Below, piece by piece: positions 44,710-55,217 of a stretch of 64,000 bases of DNA. A model generated the notes under the pieces. That model had not been told where the DNA came from. It ran no database searches and worked only from the letters and a program-made list of their open reading frames with translations. This DNA is from Mycoplasma zalophi (GTDB taxonomy: Bacteria; Bacillota_I; Bacilli_A; Mycoplasmatales; Metamycoplasmataceae). Both the position numbers and the translations under genes were made by a program. The DNA lies in assembly GCF_025486335.1 (NCBI RefSeq), contig NZ_JAOOPZ010000001.1, positions 204,139 through 268,138 on the forward strand, written 5' to 3'. Numbering within the stretch: position 1 is the stretch's first letter; each line of letters starts with the position of its first letter.

Positions 44710-47270
44710 TCATTTCCCTTAGCTTTTTCGTAGTTCGTTTTTTCAAGTAAATAATCACTTCTTGTTTCATCATCAAGTTTTTCATCTTTTTGAATATTTT
44801 CAAATGATAAATCATATCCAAAAGCACCGATTAATTTTATATATTTTTGAATCATGTTTTCAGTCATTTTAAATGTATTTCTACTTGCGTAATTATTTTT
44901 ATATGGGAATCCAGAAATTAAATTATTCTTTTCTTCTATTGGCATATTATCATTAATTTTTAAGATTTCTTTTACGACTTTCTGATTTTCTTCAGATAAA
45001 GAATTATATTCTAAAAAGTGATTTTTGTATATATCTTGTAAATATTGTATGTAGTATTCAGATTGTTGAACAATTAGGCGATATTTTGCTATTTTATTTT
45101 CTATTTCTTTATTATTATTTTCTAAATTATTATATTCATTTTTTGAATTGTTAAAATTATTTTCAGTTTCAATAAAGTTTGTTTTTACATCTTCATCTTC
45201 AATATTTTTATCGTCTTTTAGTTTTTCTTGAGTTATAACATATCCAACAATATCTAATAATTCTTTTTGTTTAGCAACATGTTCATTTAGTGTTTTTATT
45301 GTTGCTCTTGCGTTGTATCCATATCTATTTATTATGTATTTAACATCTTCTTCTAATTCATCTTCATTAGTATTTGAAACAAAATCTTTTAATTTTGTTT
45401 TTTGTTCATCTGTTAATTTAGTTAAATCTTTTGTAGCTGCGTGAGCAATTTTTTGTAAGAAATCTAAATAAGTATAAAATTGTGTTTTTCTTTCTTCAAT
45501 TTTTTTATTATTTGCTTCTTTTTGATTTTCTAATTCACTATCATCACTAATTTCAATGTCTGAACCTAAAACTTTCATTAATTTTTCTTTATCTTCTTCG
45601 CTATGAACATAAATTTTTTGAAGTTTTGGGAAAATATTTTTTGAAATTAAAATTCCGCTTGTAGCGCTTTGATTAGTAGTTACTAAATCAAAATCTGTAT
45701 TAGCTTTAAAAGTTAATTCCGCTAATTCCGGTAATGATGTGATAAAAGTTTTTATTTTTGAACCTAGTGTTAAATTAGTTATTGGAGTATTTCTAAATCC
45801 AACAAATATTTCCAATGTTTCAGGTAAAGATAATTGTGAAATTTTAGTATTATTAAATCCTTTTAATTCAACTAATTTATCATTTAAATTTAATGTTTTT
45901 AAATTAGATGCATTATCAAAAGCAAAATTTATTTGTGTTACATTAGCGGGTATAGTCACTTCTGAAACTCTAGTATTTTCAAAACCGCTTAATGTTTCTA
46001 ATGAGCTAGGGAAAGCAATGTTTTGTAAATTTGTATTATCAAAAGCATGAGCACCTATAGATACTAATTTATCATTAAATTGCACACTTTCAAGGTTTTC
46101 AAAATTACCAAATGAATTTGCTTGAATATAAAGAACTTTTGAAGGTATTTGTATCTGATTAGTTTCTTGATTATATAAATTATTTGCAATTTCAGGGGTT
46201 ATAGAAATTGCTGTTGCATTTTCTATAATTTCATTCACCTTATGTTTTAAGTTTTGTTCTTTTTCTTTATATTGATTACTTGTATCTTCTCTTGCTTCTT
46301 TAAAAGCTTTTTTAATTTTTTCTTGAATTTTTAAAAAAGCAGGATCGTTTCCAAATTGTTGTTCAAGATTACTTAAAATCTTAAATTCTTTTAAAATGTA
46401 AGCGTCAAATAATTCTTGGTCAGTCAATGATTCTAATCTTTTAGCTTCTTGTTCTGTTTTTTTAAGTTCAGAAATCATATTTTTTATTTTTCTGTAGAAT
46501 TGACTATCTGTTTTGTTGATATTTTCGGCTTCTTGAATTTTTTCATTCATTAATTCTTTTGCGTCATCTTTTTCAAAAGTTTCTTTTAATTCTTTAGTTT
46601 TGTTAAGTATAGAATTGAATTTATCTTCAAGAATTTGTTGTTTTTGAGTAACTGATAAATTGAAATAATCATCAGCTTCTTTAATTTTTAGATTTAATTG
46701 ATTAATAGCTACTTTAATTGTTTCAGTTGTAGCTTCTGAATTATGAAAACTTGCTTCAGCATCTGATATAGCCTGTGCAATTAAATTAAATGCAACATCA
46801 TCAACGTCATTTGAGTAAGGACCTTTTTTTCTTTGCGCTGCAAATATTGTTTGCTCTAAAATATTTAAGTTAATTTGTTTTTCTAATTTAGGTTTTATTG
46901 TTTGTCATTCAGTACTTTCTTCGCCTAATTTAGCTTTAATTTTTTCAAATTTTTGTTGATCATTATTAGTTTTTGATTCGATATCAGCTTCTTTAATTGC
47001 ATTATCTAATAATTGTATTATTTCTTTTTGTTTGGTGGTATCATTGCGAAAAGTGTTTGCTTGCTCAATAGCCTTTTCTATTATTTGTAAAGATAAAAAG
47101 TCAAGTACATTTGTATAAAGTCCTTTTAATTCTTCTAATTGACTAATTTTTTCATTTAAAGCATTATTTTCTGGTGCTTGTTTTTCACAAGAAGCAGCGA
47201 TTGCAGGAACAGCAGAAATTGGTAATAATCCTAGTGATGTAATTGTTAATATTTTTTTAGATTTTTTCAT
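44676..47270 (-). CDS. LRR (BspA-type) surface lipoprotein with helical flanks
   Basis: 864 residues. Signal peptide with lipobox AASC (Cys28). Residues about 30-375 are Lys/Glu-rich and helical, with FIVAR-like spacing (NLKIKEADDYFNL pattern). About 377-547 is a short LRR_5 solenoid (ESVQFNDKLVSIGAHAF type repeats), and the rest is again helical/coiled coil. Reading UGA 44708-44706 as Trp extends the protein by WENIIQIKNS into the S41 gene. It starts 2 bases after the first LRR gene of the operon, with AAAGGAAT before ATG 47270. Adhesion or binding of host or nutrient ligands is plausible but unproven. Confidence 0.8.
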
Positions 47271-47272
47271 AT

Positions 47273-49576
47273 TTATTCCTTTGTTTTATCTTCAATGTAA
47301 ATTGTTGGATTATCTTGTTTCATCATAGTTAATCATTTTTCGTTATTTATTAAGTGTTTGTTATAAACAACAACTTTTTTAAGTAATGCTCAATGGTCTT
47401 TACTAATTTCAGCATATCTTACATTTTTAGGTAATATTAATGTTTCAATTTGTGTTTCAGTAAAACCAGCAAAATATTCAAGCCCTTCAGGTAAAACTAA
47501 CTCTTCTATTGGAGTTACATTAAATCCCCCTATTTTAGTAACTGTTGATGGTATTTTGATTGATGATATGTTGGTAAATCCAAACCCATCTAATTTTATT
47601 AGTCCTTCAGGAAGATTAATTTCAGTTATTAATTTATTAAAATTAAATGCATCAGATGTAATTTCTTTTAGTGTAGATGGTAAATTTATAGAAGAAATTT
47701 GTGATTTTTCTCCAGAAAACCCACCTAATATTTCTAAATGCTCTGGTAATTTAATTTCTTTTAAAGCAGAATTAGCAAATGAATTTGGTTCAATAACCAC
47801 TAAGGTTTCAGGTAGTATAACATTTTCAAGCTGAGAAGTGTTTGCAAACCCACCAAGTTTTGTTAAACCAGAATTTAATCATAAATATTTAATGGATGTA
47901 GCATCAAATGCATTTTCAGTTATTTCTTTTAAATTATCTGGAGTTTTAACCTTGGTTATTTTGGTATTTGCAAACCCACCTAATATTTCAAGAGAATTTG
48001 GTAAATTTATCTTTGTAATATCAGTTTCATCAAATGAATGTTGGTAAATAACTTTTAAGTTTTTAGGTAAATTAATTTCACTTATTTTTGTATTTGCAAA
48101 CCCACCTAATTTTTCTAAATTATCAGGTAAAGATACTTGTGAAATATTAGTTGCGTCAAAAGTATTTGCAAAAATTTCTGTTACTGTAGAAGGTATGTTT
48201 ATGTTTCAAATATTTCAGTTTGCAAATCCACCTAATGATTTTAAATTAGAAGGTAAATTTATATTAACTGGTTGAATTTGAACATCAGTATTTAAATCAA
48301 AAGTATTTGGTGCAATATAAGTTATTGAATCTGGTAAATTAATTTCTGTAAGATCTAATTTTGCAAACCCACCTATTTTTTTAATCCCTTCAGGAAAAGA
48401 AATAGAAACTATTCTTGTTGCATCAAAGGAGTTGGGTGCTATTTCTTGCAAATTATCTGGTAAATTTAAACTAGATATTAAAGTTGTTTGGAATCCACCT
48501 AGTTTTTCTAGAGTGGAAGGTAAAGAAATACTTCGTAAATTTTTAGAAAACGCAAAAGCATCTTTTGATATTTCAGTTATTCCTTCAGGAAAAGAAACAG
48601 ATTCGAATTGTGAATTTTTAAACCCACCTATTTTTTTAAGACTTGTAGGAAGGTTTAAAATTTTAAATTTAGGTTCTTCAAAAGCATCATCTAAAATTTC
48701 TTGCAAATTATCATTAAAGTTTATATTTAATATATTTGTGTGTGAAAACCCACCTAAAACTCTTAAATTTTTATTAAGTGATAATTCTTGAATTGGTGTT
48801 AAATCTAATGTATTTTTATGAATTATTTCAAGATTATTAGGAAGTTTTATATTTGATGTGCCTGTATTTGCAAACCCACCTAATTCAATTAAACTGCTTG
48901 GTAAAACAAGTTCAGCTACTTTTGTGTCATCGAATGAGTTAGGCAAAATTTTTTTTAAATTATCAGGTAAAACTAATTTATTTATTTTAGTATTTGCAAA
49001 CCCACCCAATACTTCTAAATTTTTAGGTAAAGATAAATTATTTATAGAACTATTATTAAATGCTCCTTGTCCTATGTACAATAAAGAATTAGGTAAATGA
49101 ATTGTTTCTAAATTAAAATAATTTTCAAAAGCTCCATCTGAAATTTTAGTTATTCCTTCAGGTAAAGTAATTTCTTTTAAATCTTTTGAAAACGTTTTTA
49201 ATACTTTGTTTTTTGTTAGAATATTTGCATTGTTTTCTTCGGGGTCTTCAATATTTTGAAGATCTTTTTCTCTATAAAACGCTAATTTGTCTAGATTGTT
49301 TTTAATTTTTGTTACTAAAGTATTTTTTATATTTTCATATTCATTTTTAGTAAGTAAATTAGATTTTAATTTAGTTTCTAAATTTATTACCATATTTAAT
49401 GTTTCATCATTTGTTATTTGTTTTTTTCATTTATTTATTTCTTCATTTATTTGATCTTTATTTATTATATTTTGTGTGCGATTTTCTTTTGCGCAAGATA
49501 CCAAAGAAAATGCACTTATCAAAATTGGTGTTGATAATATAGATAAATAAAAAAATCTCTTAGATTGCTTGTTCAT
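47273..49576 (-). CDS. LRR (BspA-type) surface lipoprotein, first gene behind a TPP riboswitch
   Basis: 767 residues. Signal peptide MNKQSKRFFYLSILSTPIL... with lipobox FSLVSC (Cys28). After a helical stretch to about residue 105, nearly all the protein is tandem LRR_5 repeats of about 23 residues, alternating a form ending LGGFANT with a form like I...AFD.T, so a pair spans about 46 residues. LRR_5 solenoids of this kind occur in BspA-type adhesins. AAAGGAT precedes ATG 49576. The leader contains a riboswitch and terminator, so transcription should fall when TPP is plentiful. No thiamine-binding motif is recognisable. Confidence 0.85.
47390..49140 (-). repeat. Tandem LRR-coding repeats, about 138-bp unit
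   Basis: The DNA is visibly repetitive: TTTGCAAACCCACCTAA or a close variant (plus-strand reading) recurs at, for example, 47843, 47967, 48095, 48221, 48360, 48867 and 48990. The spacing corresponds to paired LRRs. Copies are diverged enough to be stable-looking but could support repeat gain or loss. Confidence 0.8.
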
Positions 49577-49602
49577 AATTTTATCCTTTTGGCAAGAGTA
49601 AT

Positions 49603-49637
49603 TAAAATAAAAAGAGAAGGCACTAAGGCACTTCTCC
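49603..49637 (-). terminator. Riboswitch-linked intrinsic terminator
   Basis: On the minus strand GAGAAG...CTTCTC forms a stem containing TGCCTTAGTGC, followed by TTTTTATTTT. It lies between the TPP aptamer and the LRR lipoprotein start, the layout of a transcriptional off-switch. Confidence 0.65.
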
Positions 49638-49640
49638 TCT

Positions 49641-49716
49641 CAAAACCATAACGCATGAATTACCATGATCTGCTTCAAACGGTTTAATCTCAGCTTTTAA
49701 AAGCACCCTCGCATAA
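49641..49716 (-). promoter_or_regulatory. TPP riboswitch (THI element) of the LRR/S41 operon
   Basis: The minus strand reads GAGGGTGC...GCTGAGA...AACCGTTTGAAGCAGATCATGG, then TAATTCATGCGTTATGG, in the order of the thiamine pyrophosphate aptamer: the GGGTGC start, the CTGAGA loop that binds the pyrimidine, and the TGATC/TAAT.C..GCG pyrophosphate arm. It shares 20 identical bases (49651-49670) with the second aptamer at 55146-55165. A TATAAT (49721-49726, minus) lies just upstream. Confidence 0.88.
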
Positions 49717-49720
49717 TAAA

Positions 49721-49726
49721 ATTATA
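49721..49726 (-). promoter_or_regulatory. -10 box of the TPP-riboswitch/LRR operon
   Basis: TATAAT on the minus strand, with the aptamer beginning about 10 bases downstream, so the transcript would start right at the riboswitch. Confidence 0.5.
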
Positions 49727-49756
49727 AATGATTTTTGTTTATTTTAACTGAAAAAT

Positions 49757-49795
49757 AAAAAATCAAGCTATTTTAAACCCTTGATTTTTATTTTT
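49757..49795 (-). terminator. Terminator of the nrdF-nrdI-nrdE operon
   Basis: AAAAATCAAG and CTTGATTTTT arms around GGTTTAAAATAG, T run on the minus strand. It separates nrdE from the riboswitch operon. Confidence 0.7.
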
Positions 49796-49808
49796 TCTTT
49801 ATTTTTTA

Positions 49809-51986
49809 TTAAATTGTACAACTTTCGCATTCTAAAATGCTTGCGGTTTGTTCACTTCAGTCTATGTTTTCTGAACCTTCTAAAACTTCTTGTCTTATAC
49901 GTACATAATAAATACTTGAACAACCTTGTTTGAATGCTCTAATATAAGCTTTGTTTAAATCTCTGGTTGTCGCTTTGTCATTCATAAATAAAGTTAATGA
50001 AATTGCTTGATCAATATGTTTTTGAGCTTTTGCTGCTATATCAATAATTGGATCAGGTCCTAACTCATAAGCGCCCTGTTCATAATATTTATAATTATTT
50101 TCATCTAGTTTATAAGCAGAAGAATATACTCTACCTAATTTCCCTTCTTTTCTTATCTCAATCGGAGCAACTACCGGTTGTAAAGAAGGGGTACATGAAC
50201 TCAAATACGAAATTGAACCCGTTGGTGCAATAGCCATTAAATGAGAATTAGCAAGACCAGTTTTTTGTATTTCATTACTTAATTCAATTCAATCTTGTTG
50301 TGTAGGTATTTTGATATTTCTTGACTCAAATATTTTTTTAATTTTTTCACTTTTAAATGCATATTCTTGAGGATCATTTTCAGTATACTTTTTAAAATAA
50401 GATCCATCCGCATATTTTGATTTAGCAAAGTTGTCATAAGTTTTATTGTGCTCTTTTGCTAGTTTATTTGAGGCTTTAAATGCGTAATAAGCAACTGTAT
50501 AGAAAAATAAATCAGTAAATTCTAATGCTTCTGGTGAATTATAATATATGCCGTTAGATGCTAAAAATCCATGTAAGTTCATAGCACCTAAACCTAAAGC
50601 ATGATTTTTAGAATTACCATTTTTTATAGAAGGTGCAGAATCTAAATTTGAAAATCTTGAAACATGATCTAATGCTTTTATTGAATAATAAATTGATTCT
50701 TCAAATCTTACTCCTGCTTCCATCATTTTATCAATGTTTAAAGAACCTAAATTACATGAAATATCTTGACCTAATTTGTTAATACTTAAATCAGCATTAT
50801 ATGTTGTTTCTGAAGAGGATTGAACTATTTCAGAACATAAATTAGACATAACTATTCTACCTTGATTTGGGTTTCTTCTATTTACAGTATCATCAAAAAG
50901 AATGTAAGGATAGCCACTTTCGAAGTGTAATTCAGCAACTGTTTGAAAGAATTTACGAGCTGAAATAAATTTTTTGGTAATTTTATCATTATTTAGCATG
51001 TTGTAATATTCCTCTGTTACTGAAATATCACTCATAGGTTTACCATAAACTTTTTCAACATCATAAGGACTAAATAAAGCCATATCTTTATTTTCTTTTG
51101 CTAATTCAAAAGTTATATCTGGAACAACAACACCTAGAGAAAGCGATTTAATTCTAATTTTTTCATCAGCATTTTCTCTTTTTGTATCTAAAGACTGCAT
51201 GATATCTGGATGATGTGCATGTAAATAAACTGCCCCAGCACCTTGTCTTTGTCCCAATTGATTTGCATAACTAAAACTATCTTCAAGTATTTTCATTACA
51301 GGAACTACCCCTGTTGCTTGACCTTGAATATTTTTAATAGGAGCACCAAATTCACGTAAGTTTGTTAACAATAAACTAACTCCACCACCTCTTTTTGATA
51401 ATTGTAAGCTTGTAGATACTGCTCTTGCAATAGATTCCATGTTGTCTTCAATTCTTATCAAATAACAACTTACATATTCTCCTCTTTGTTTTTTACCTGC
51501 ATTTAAAAATGTTGGAGTAGCAGGTTGTAATCTACCGCTTAAAATTTCTTTTAATATGTTTTTAGTATCTTCAAAATTTCCATTTCCTAAAAATAGTGCA
51601 TTCATTAATGCTCTTTCACTATAAGTTTCAAGAAATTCTTTTCCATCAAAACTTTTTAAACAATATGAATTATAAAACTTTACAGCTCCCATAAATGAAC
51701 GAAAATGGTGGTTATATTCTTTAATAACTTCATATAATTCTTCTAATTGTTCTTTATTCACATTATTAACAATTTCTTCTTCATAATAATGATTTTTAAC
51801 TAAAAAATCCATTCTAGCATGAATATTATCAAACTTTTTCATTGCTGGTCTAATTGTTTTTTGCATATAAATTTCAATGGCTTTTTGATCATTTTCATAA
51901 ACATCCTTACCTTTTGAAAATTTTGTTAGTGCATTAAAAGCAAGATACAAATCTGCATCTTTAAATTCTTTGGTGTTTGACGACAT
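49809..51986 (-). CDS. nrdE: Ribonucleoside-diphosphate reductase subunit alpha
   Basis: Catalytic subunit reducing NDPs to dNDPs. 725 residues, normal for class Ib-type NrdE. Visible landmarks: the active-site Cys of EYVSCYLIRIEDNME, the NLCSEI segment, the thiyl-radical region of GAMNLHGFL, MAIAPTGSISYL and the C-terminal redox pair ECESC. Two UGA Trp codons interrupt it. Last gene of nrdF-nrdI-nrdE, 20 bases after nrdI. Confidence 0.96.
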
Positions 51987-52006
51987 ATTTTCTCTTTCTA
52001 TTTATT

Positions 52007-52447
52007 TCAAATTTCTTTTAATATTTTTTTTACTTTTTCTACCTCTGCTATCGATCCTCTTAGTTCAATTGTTGTTAAAAGAGGAACATTTAATTTATTA
52101 CTTAAAACATATCCTGCTAAACCATAAGTATCACCGAAATTAGTATTTCCAGTGCCAATTACAGCAACACAATTCTTTCTATTGCTTTCTATGTTTAAAA
52201 ATTTAATTATTTGTTTAGGAACAGCTCCCTTAGTTTCTCCAAGTCCACCTGAAAATGTAGGTGAAACTAAAACATATTGTTGATTTACTAAACAAGTTTC
52301 GGGGCCATCTTGTGGAATTCGTGTGTTTGCAACTTCTAGTTTTGATACAAAATGTTTTGTATTCTCTGTTCTAGATGAAAAATAAACTACATGAATTTCT
52401 CCTGATGCTTTTGGTATTTCTGCGTGTAAATTATCTTGTATATCCAT
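52007..52447 (-). CDS. nrdI: Flavodoxin-like NrdI
   Basis: Flavodoxin that generates the oxidant needed to activate NrdF; in metal-free class Ie systems it is required to make the DOPA radical. 146 residues from ATG 52447; a TTG 15 bases upstream lies inside nrdF and is less likely. FMN-binding segments HVVYFSSRTENTKHFV, SPTFSGGLGETKGAVP and IGTGNTNFGDTYGLAG are clear. Start lies 2 bases after the nrdF stop. Confidence 0.94.
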   Translation of the reverse strand: MDIQDNLHAEIPKASGEIHVVYFSSRTENTKHFVSKLEVANTRIPQDGPETCLVNQQYVLVSPTFSGGLGETKGAVPKQIIKFLNIESNRKNCVAVIGTGNTNFGDTYGLAGYVLSNKLNVPLLTTIELRGSIAEVEKVKKILKEI

Positions 52448-52449
52448 AG

Positions 52450-53463
52450 TTAAAACTCTCAATCTTCATCTTCTGTTTCTTCAGTAACTCCCATAATATA
52501 TGAACTACCGTTACCAGAAAAGAAGTCATGATTTTCATCTGCTCTTGCTGAAAGTTGTGCAAAAACCTCTGGTGCTATTTTTGTTTCTTCAGCTGTAAAA
52601 GGTGAATCATATCCACAATTTTGTAAAAATTTTCCTGCATTATATAAACTAAAACGTATTGCATCTTCTGCTAGTCCAAACCCGTCATAAAGTTCAGTTA
52701 AAAATTCTTTTTCTAAATCAATTAATTTATATAATATATCAAATACAAATTCTTTATATTCTTGTTGTTTTTCAGGTGAAAGTTTTTCTACTTTTTTACG
52801 GTATTTATAGCCTGAATAATAGTTATGTAAGACTTTATCTCTTAAAATCAATCTAATAATGTCACTTGTGTTTGGCAATTTACCTCTTGCGGATAAGTAA
52901 AATGGTAAGTAAAATCCACCATATAGTAAAAATCCTGGCATAAGTGCTGCTGCTATTTTTGATTTTAGTGGGTCATCTGAAATATAAAAAGGAATTAAAA
53001 ATTTTGCTCTTGCTTGTAGTTTTTCGTTATTTATAACTCATTCATGAGCTTCTTCAATTTCCTCTGATGTGTTTAAAGTGCTAAAAATCGTTCCATAACT
53101 TCTAGCATGAACTCCAACCATAAATGCAAAATTTGCATAAATAAATTGTTCATGATCTGTTAGTGCATTAGGAATTTGTGCGGTATCTCCTAATGTTGCT
53201 TGGATAGTATCTAATAAAGTAAGACCTGTAAATGTTCTTGTAAGAAGTTGTTGTCAACTTTTATCCATTTCATTTCATGATTTTAAATCATTAGATACAG
53301 GTATTTTTTCAGGTAATCAAAAGTTTTGTGTAACTCTAGTTCATACTTCTAAATCTTTATCATCGTTTATAACATTTCAATTAATAGCGCGTAATGAACC
53401 TTGTAAATTTTCCTTTACGTAGCCTAATGGATTGTTAGAATTAAAATAATATTTGTTTTTCAT
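52450..53463 (-). CDS. nrdF: Ribonucleotide reductase beta subunit, metal-free class Ie (VPK type)
   Basis: Radical-generating subunit for NrdE. 337 residues. Conserved metal-ligand carboxylates are replaced: FMVGVHARSY has Val116 where FMEAVH is usual, LMPGFLLYGG has Pro176 for LES, and LRDKVLHNYY has Lys210 for RDE. The remaining ligands Asp85, His119 and His213 stay. This is the V/P/K set of class Ie proteins, which use a DOPA radical on the Tyr (here Tyr123, in HARSY) instead of metal, with NrdI help. Reading UGA at 52461-52459 as Trp adds WEF before TAA. GAGG precedes the ATG. Confidence 0.93.
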
Positions 53464-53795
53464 TTTTACCTCGTGCTTCTTATTTTAACAACAAAAAAGA
53501 CCATTTGCTTAAAAAAATATAATGTTTTTTTTCTTCAATTTTATATATAAAAAAATGTAAAAAAACTAAGAATAATAAACCAATTTTTTTATCTCTTACT
53601 TTTCATTTTTTATCAAACCTAAACAACTTTAGTAATGACTTTTAGCATTAATAAAATACCATTTTTTCATTTTTTATCAAGTTTTTTGAAATTTATTTTT
53701 ATACAAAAAACTTTTTACATAATAAAAACAATTTAAAATTTTTTTATAATCCTTAAAAAATAATAAAATATACTATATTAAAGGTAGGTAACATA
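53464..53795. other. 332-base divergent gap with a 17-base direct repeat
   Basis: No gene. It is about 85% A+T and holds two identical 17-mers, TTTTCATTTTTTATCAA, at 53600-53616 and 53664-53680, plus runs of T and A. TATACT at 53769-53774 may be the -10 of the hydrolase gene. No NrdR box is recognisable upstream of nrdF. Confidence 0.5.
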
Positions 53796-54596
53796 ATGAA
53801 TAAAATATATAAAATCGCAGGTGAAGATATAAATACTTTTTTAGAAGATGATTTTGAAACTTCTAAAAAACCAATATTATTATTTTTACATGGTTTCGGA
53901 GATAGTTTAAACACAATTAGACCAATTATTAATATGCAAAATAAACCATTTTCGATTGCTGCTATTGATATGCCTGGCTGTGGTAAAAGTTCTTGAAATA
54001 TTAGACCAATTACTTTAGAACATTATTTTGAAGTTGCAGAAGAATTTGTTGACACTGTTTTAAAAAATCGTGAAGTTTATGTTATAGGTCACTCGCTTGG
54101 TTCATTAAGTGCATTGTATCTTTTAAGAAAAAATAAAGCTAAATATGCAACATTAGTAGGTGCAGCACATTATTTAATTAACAAACAAAAAGTGGAATTT
54201 GGAAAGAAATATTTAATTCCTATTACTAAAGAAAATGCAATTGAATCATATTTAAAGTTAACAGCAACACCAGAAGCATTTCAAAAAGAAGCAGAAATGT
54301 ATGCAAATATGATAGTAAATGATAAAAATTTAAGATTCAAAAAATTTCATTATTTAGTTGATCAACAAATGTTAAATGTTGAATACATATATGAAAATTA
54401 TTATGATTGATATAAAGCAACTGATAAATATCAATTATGCGTTGGTGAATTTGATCAATATACATACCCAGAAGAAATTCAATTAGTTGCCAAACAAATG
54501 AATAAAGATTTTAAAATAATAAAAAACGCAGGACATGCAACTTTTTATGATAATTCGCAAGAAATTTATGATTTTGCTTTAAAGATGTTTGAATAA
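53796..54596 (+). CDS. Alpha/beta-fold hydrolase
   Basis: 266 residues, no signal peptide. LFLHGFGDS (oxyanion HG), the nucleophile elbow GHSLGSLSALY (Ser near residue 99) and a late GHATFYD with the catalytic His; the acid is probably in VGEFDQYTYP. Mycoplasmas carry several such serine hydrolases, active on lipid or short esters. AAAGGTAGG precedes the ATG. The following small gene starts one base after its stop, so they are co-transcribed. Confidence 0.88.
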
Positions 54597-54597
54597 T

Positions 54598-55041
54598 ATG
54601 AATAAAATACCAAAAGATTATTTTGTAGATAAATATGTAGAATTTATTAAAAAAATGTGTATTAAATATGGTCAAATACCAACTCCATTTAAAAAATTAA
54701 AAATTTCAGATTTTATTAAAACAAGAAATTATAAAGTGACTTACAAAATGTGAAAATACCAAAGACATCACATCGATGAAATGTGAATTTCAGGAGCAAT
54801 ACTAGCATCGATGAAAAAAGAATATGCTAATGGATTAAGTATAGTTTGTTCAAATGAAGAACATTTATTCTTACATTATTTAATTGTTTGTAATAATCAA
54901 ACATCACCTAATGATGGGATGTTAATGCAAACTGATTTACCATTTTGAGATAAAGTTGTTAAAAAAATGTGCGCTGAAAATGATATTATCTATAACAAAA
55001 ATTGAACATCTTTATTGTCATCTTTTAAATGAAATTCTTAA
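54598..55041 (+). CDS. Small HNH-like hypothetical protein
   Basis: 147 residues, not confidently recognised. The middle reads YQRHHIDEMWIS, followed 40 residues later by LSIVCSNEEHLFLHYLIV; the HH...N..H..LH order is that of HNH/His-Me finger nucleases that lack zinc cysteines. The rest is basic and helical with several UGA Trp. It sits behind an alpha/beta hydrolase and before the TPP riboswitch. A DNA nuclease role is only a motif-based guess. Confidence 0.55.
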
Positions 55042-55068
55042 AATATTATCTTTAGTCACAAATTAATT

Positions 55069-55099
55069 TTGCCATTTAAACACCATTATAAAGTATAAT
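55069..55099 (+). promoter_or_regulatory. Promoter of the thiamine transporter operon
   Basis: TTGCCA (55069-55074) and TATAAT (55094-55099), spaced 19 bases. The transcript would begin at the aptamer. Confidence 0.5.
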
Positions 55100-55105
55100 T
55101 TAATT

Positions 55106-55172
55106 AACAGAGGTGCTAAAATGGCTGAGAATATACTCTTAAAGCTGATCATGGTAATTCATGCGTAGCGAG
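55106..55172 (+). promoter_or_regulatory. TPP riboswitch of the Cypl-type transporter
   Basis: AGAGGTGC...GGCTGAGA...CTTAAAGCTGATCATGG, then TAATTCATGCGTAGCG: the THI-element core in order. Downstream, TTCCTC near 55188-55194 can pair with the GAGGAA of the Shine-Dalgarno region near 55205-55211. CCTCTCTGTT can instead pair with the AACAGAGG at the aptamer's 5' edge. This suggests control of translation start rather than a terminator; no T-run hairpin is seen before the ATG. Confidence 0.88.
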
Positions 55173-55217
55173 TTAATTATATAGTCTTTTCCTCTCTGTT
55201 ACAAGGAGGAATTTTTT

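Noticed and set aside
47556..49100. Plus-strand open frames opposite the LRR lipoprotein gene
   Set aside because: They arise from the repetitive, stop-poor antisense of the LRR repeats; their repeated NPPN-type motifs mirror the LRR pattern.
47390..49140. CRISPR array
   Set aside because: The regularly spaced repeats are coding LRR units with diverging copies in one long frame, not identical repeats with unique spacers. No cas genes are present.
49577..49808. Simple intergenic spacer between nrdE and the lipoprotein gene
   Set aside because: Read on the minus strand it contains a full TPP aptamer and terminator, so it was re-assigned as a regulatory leader.
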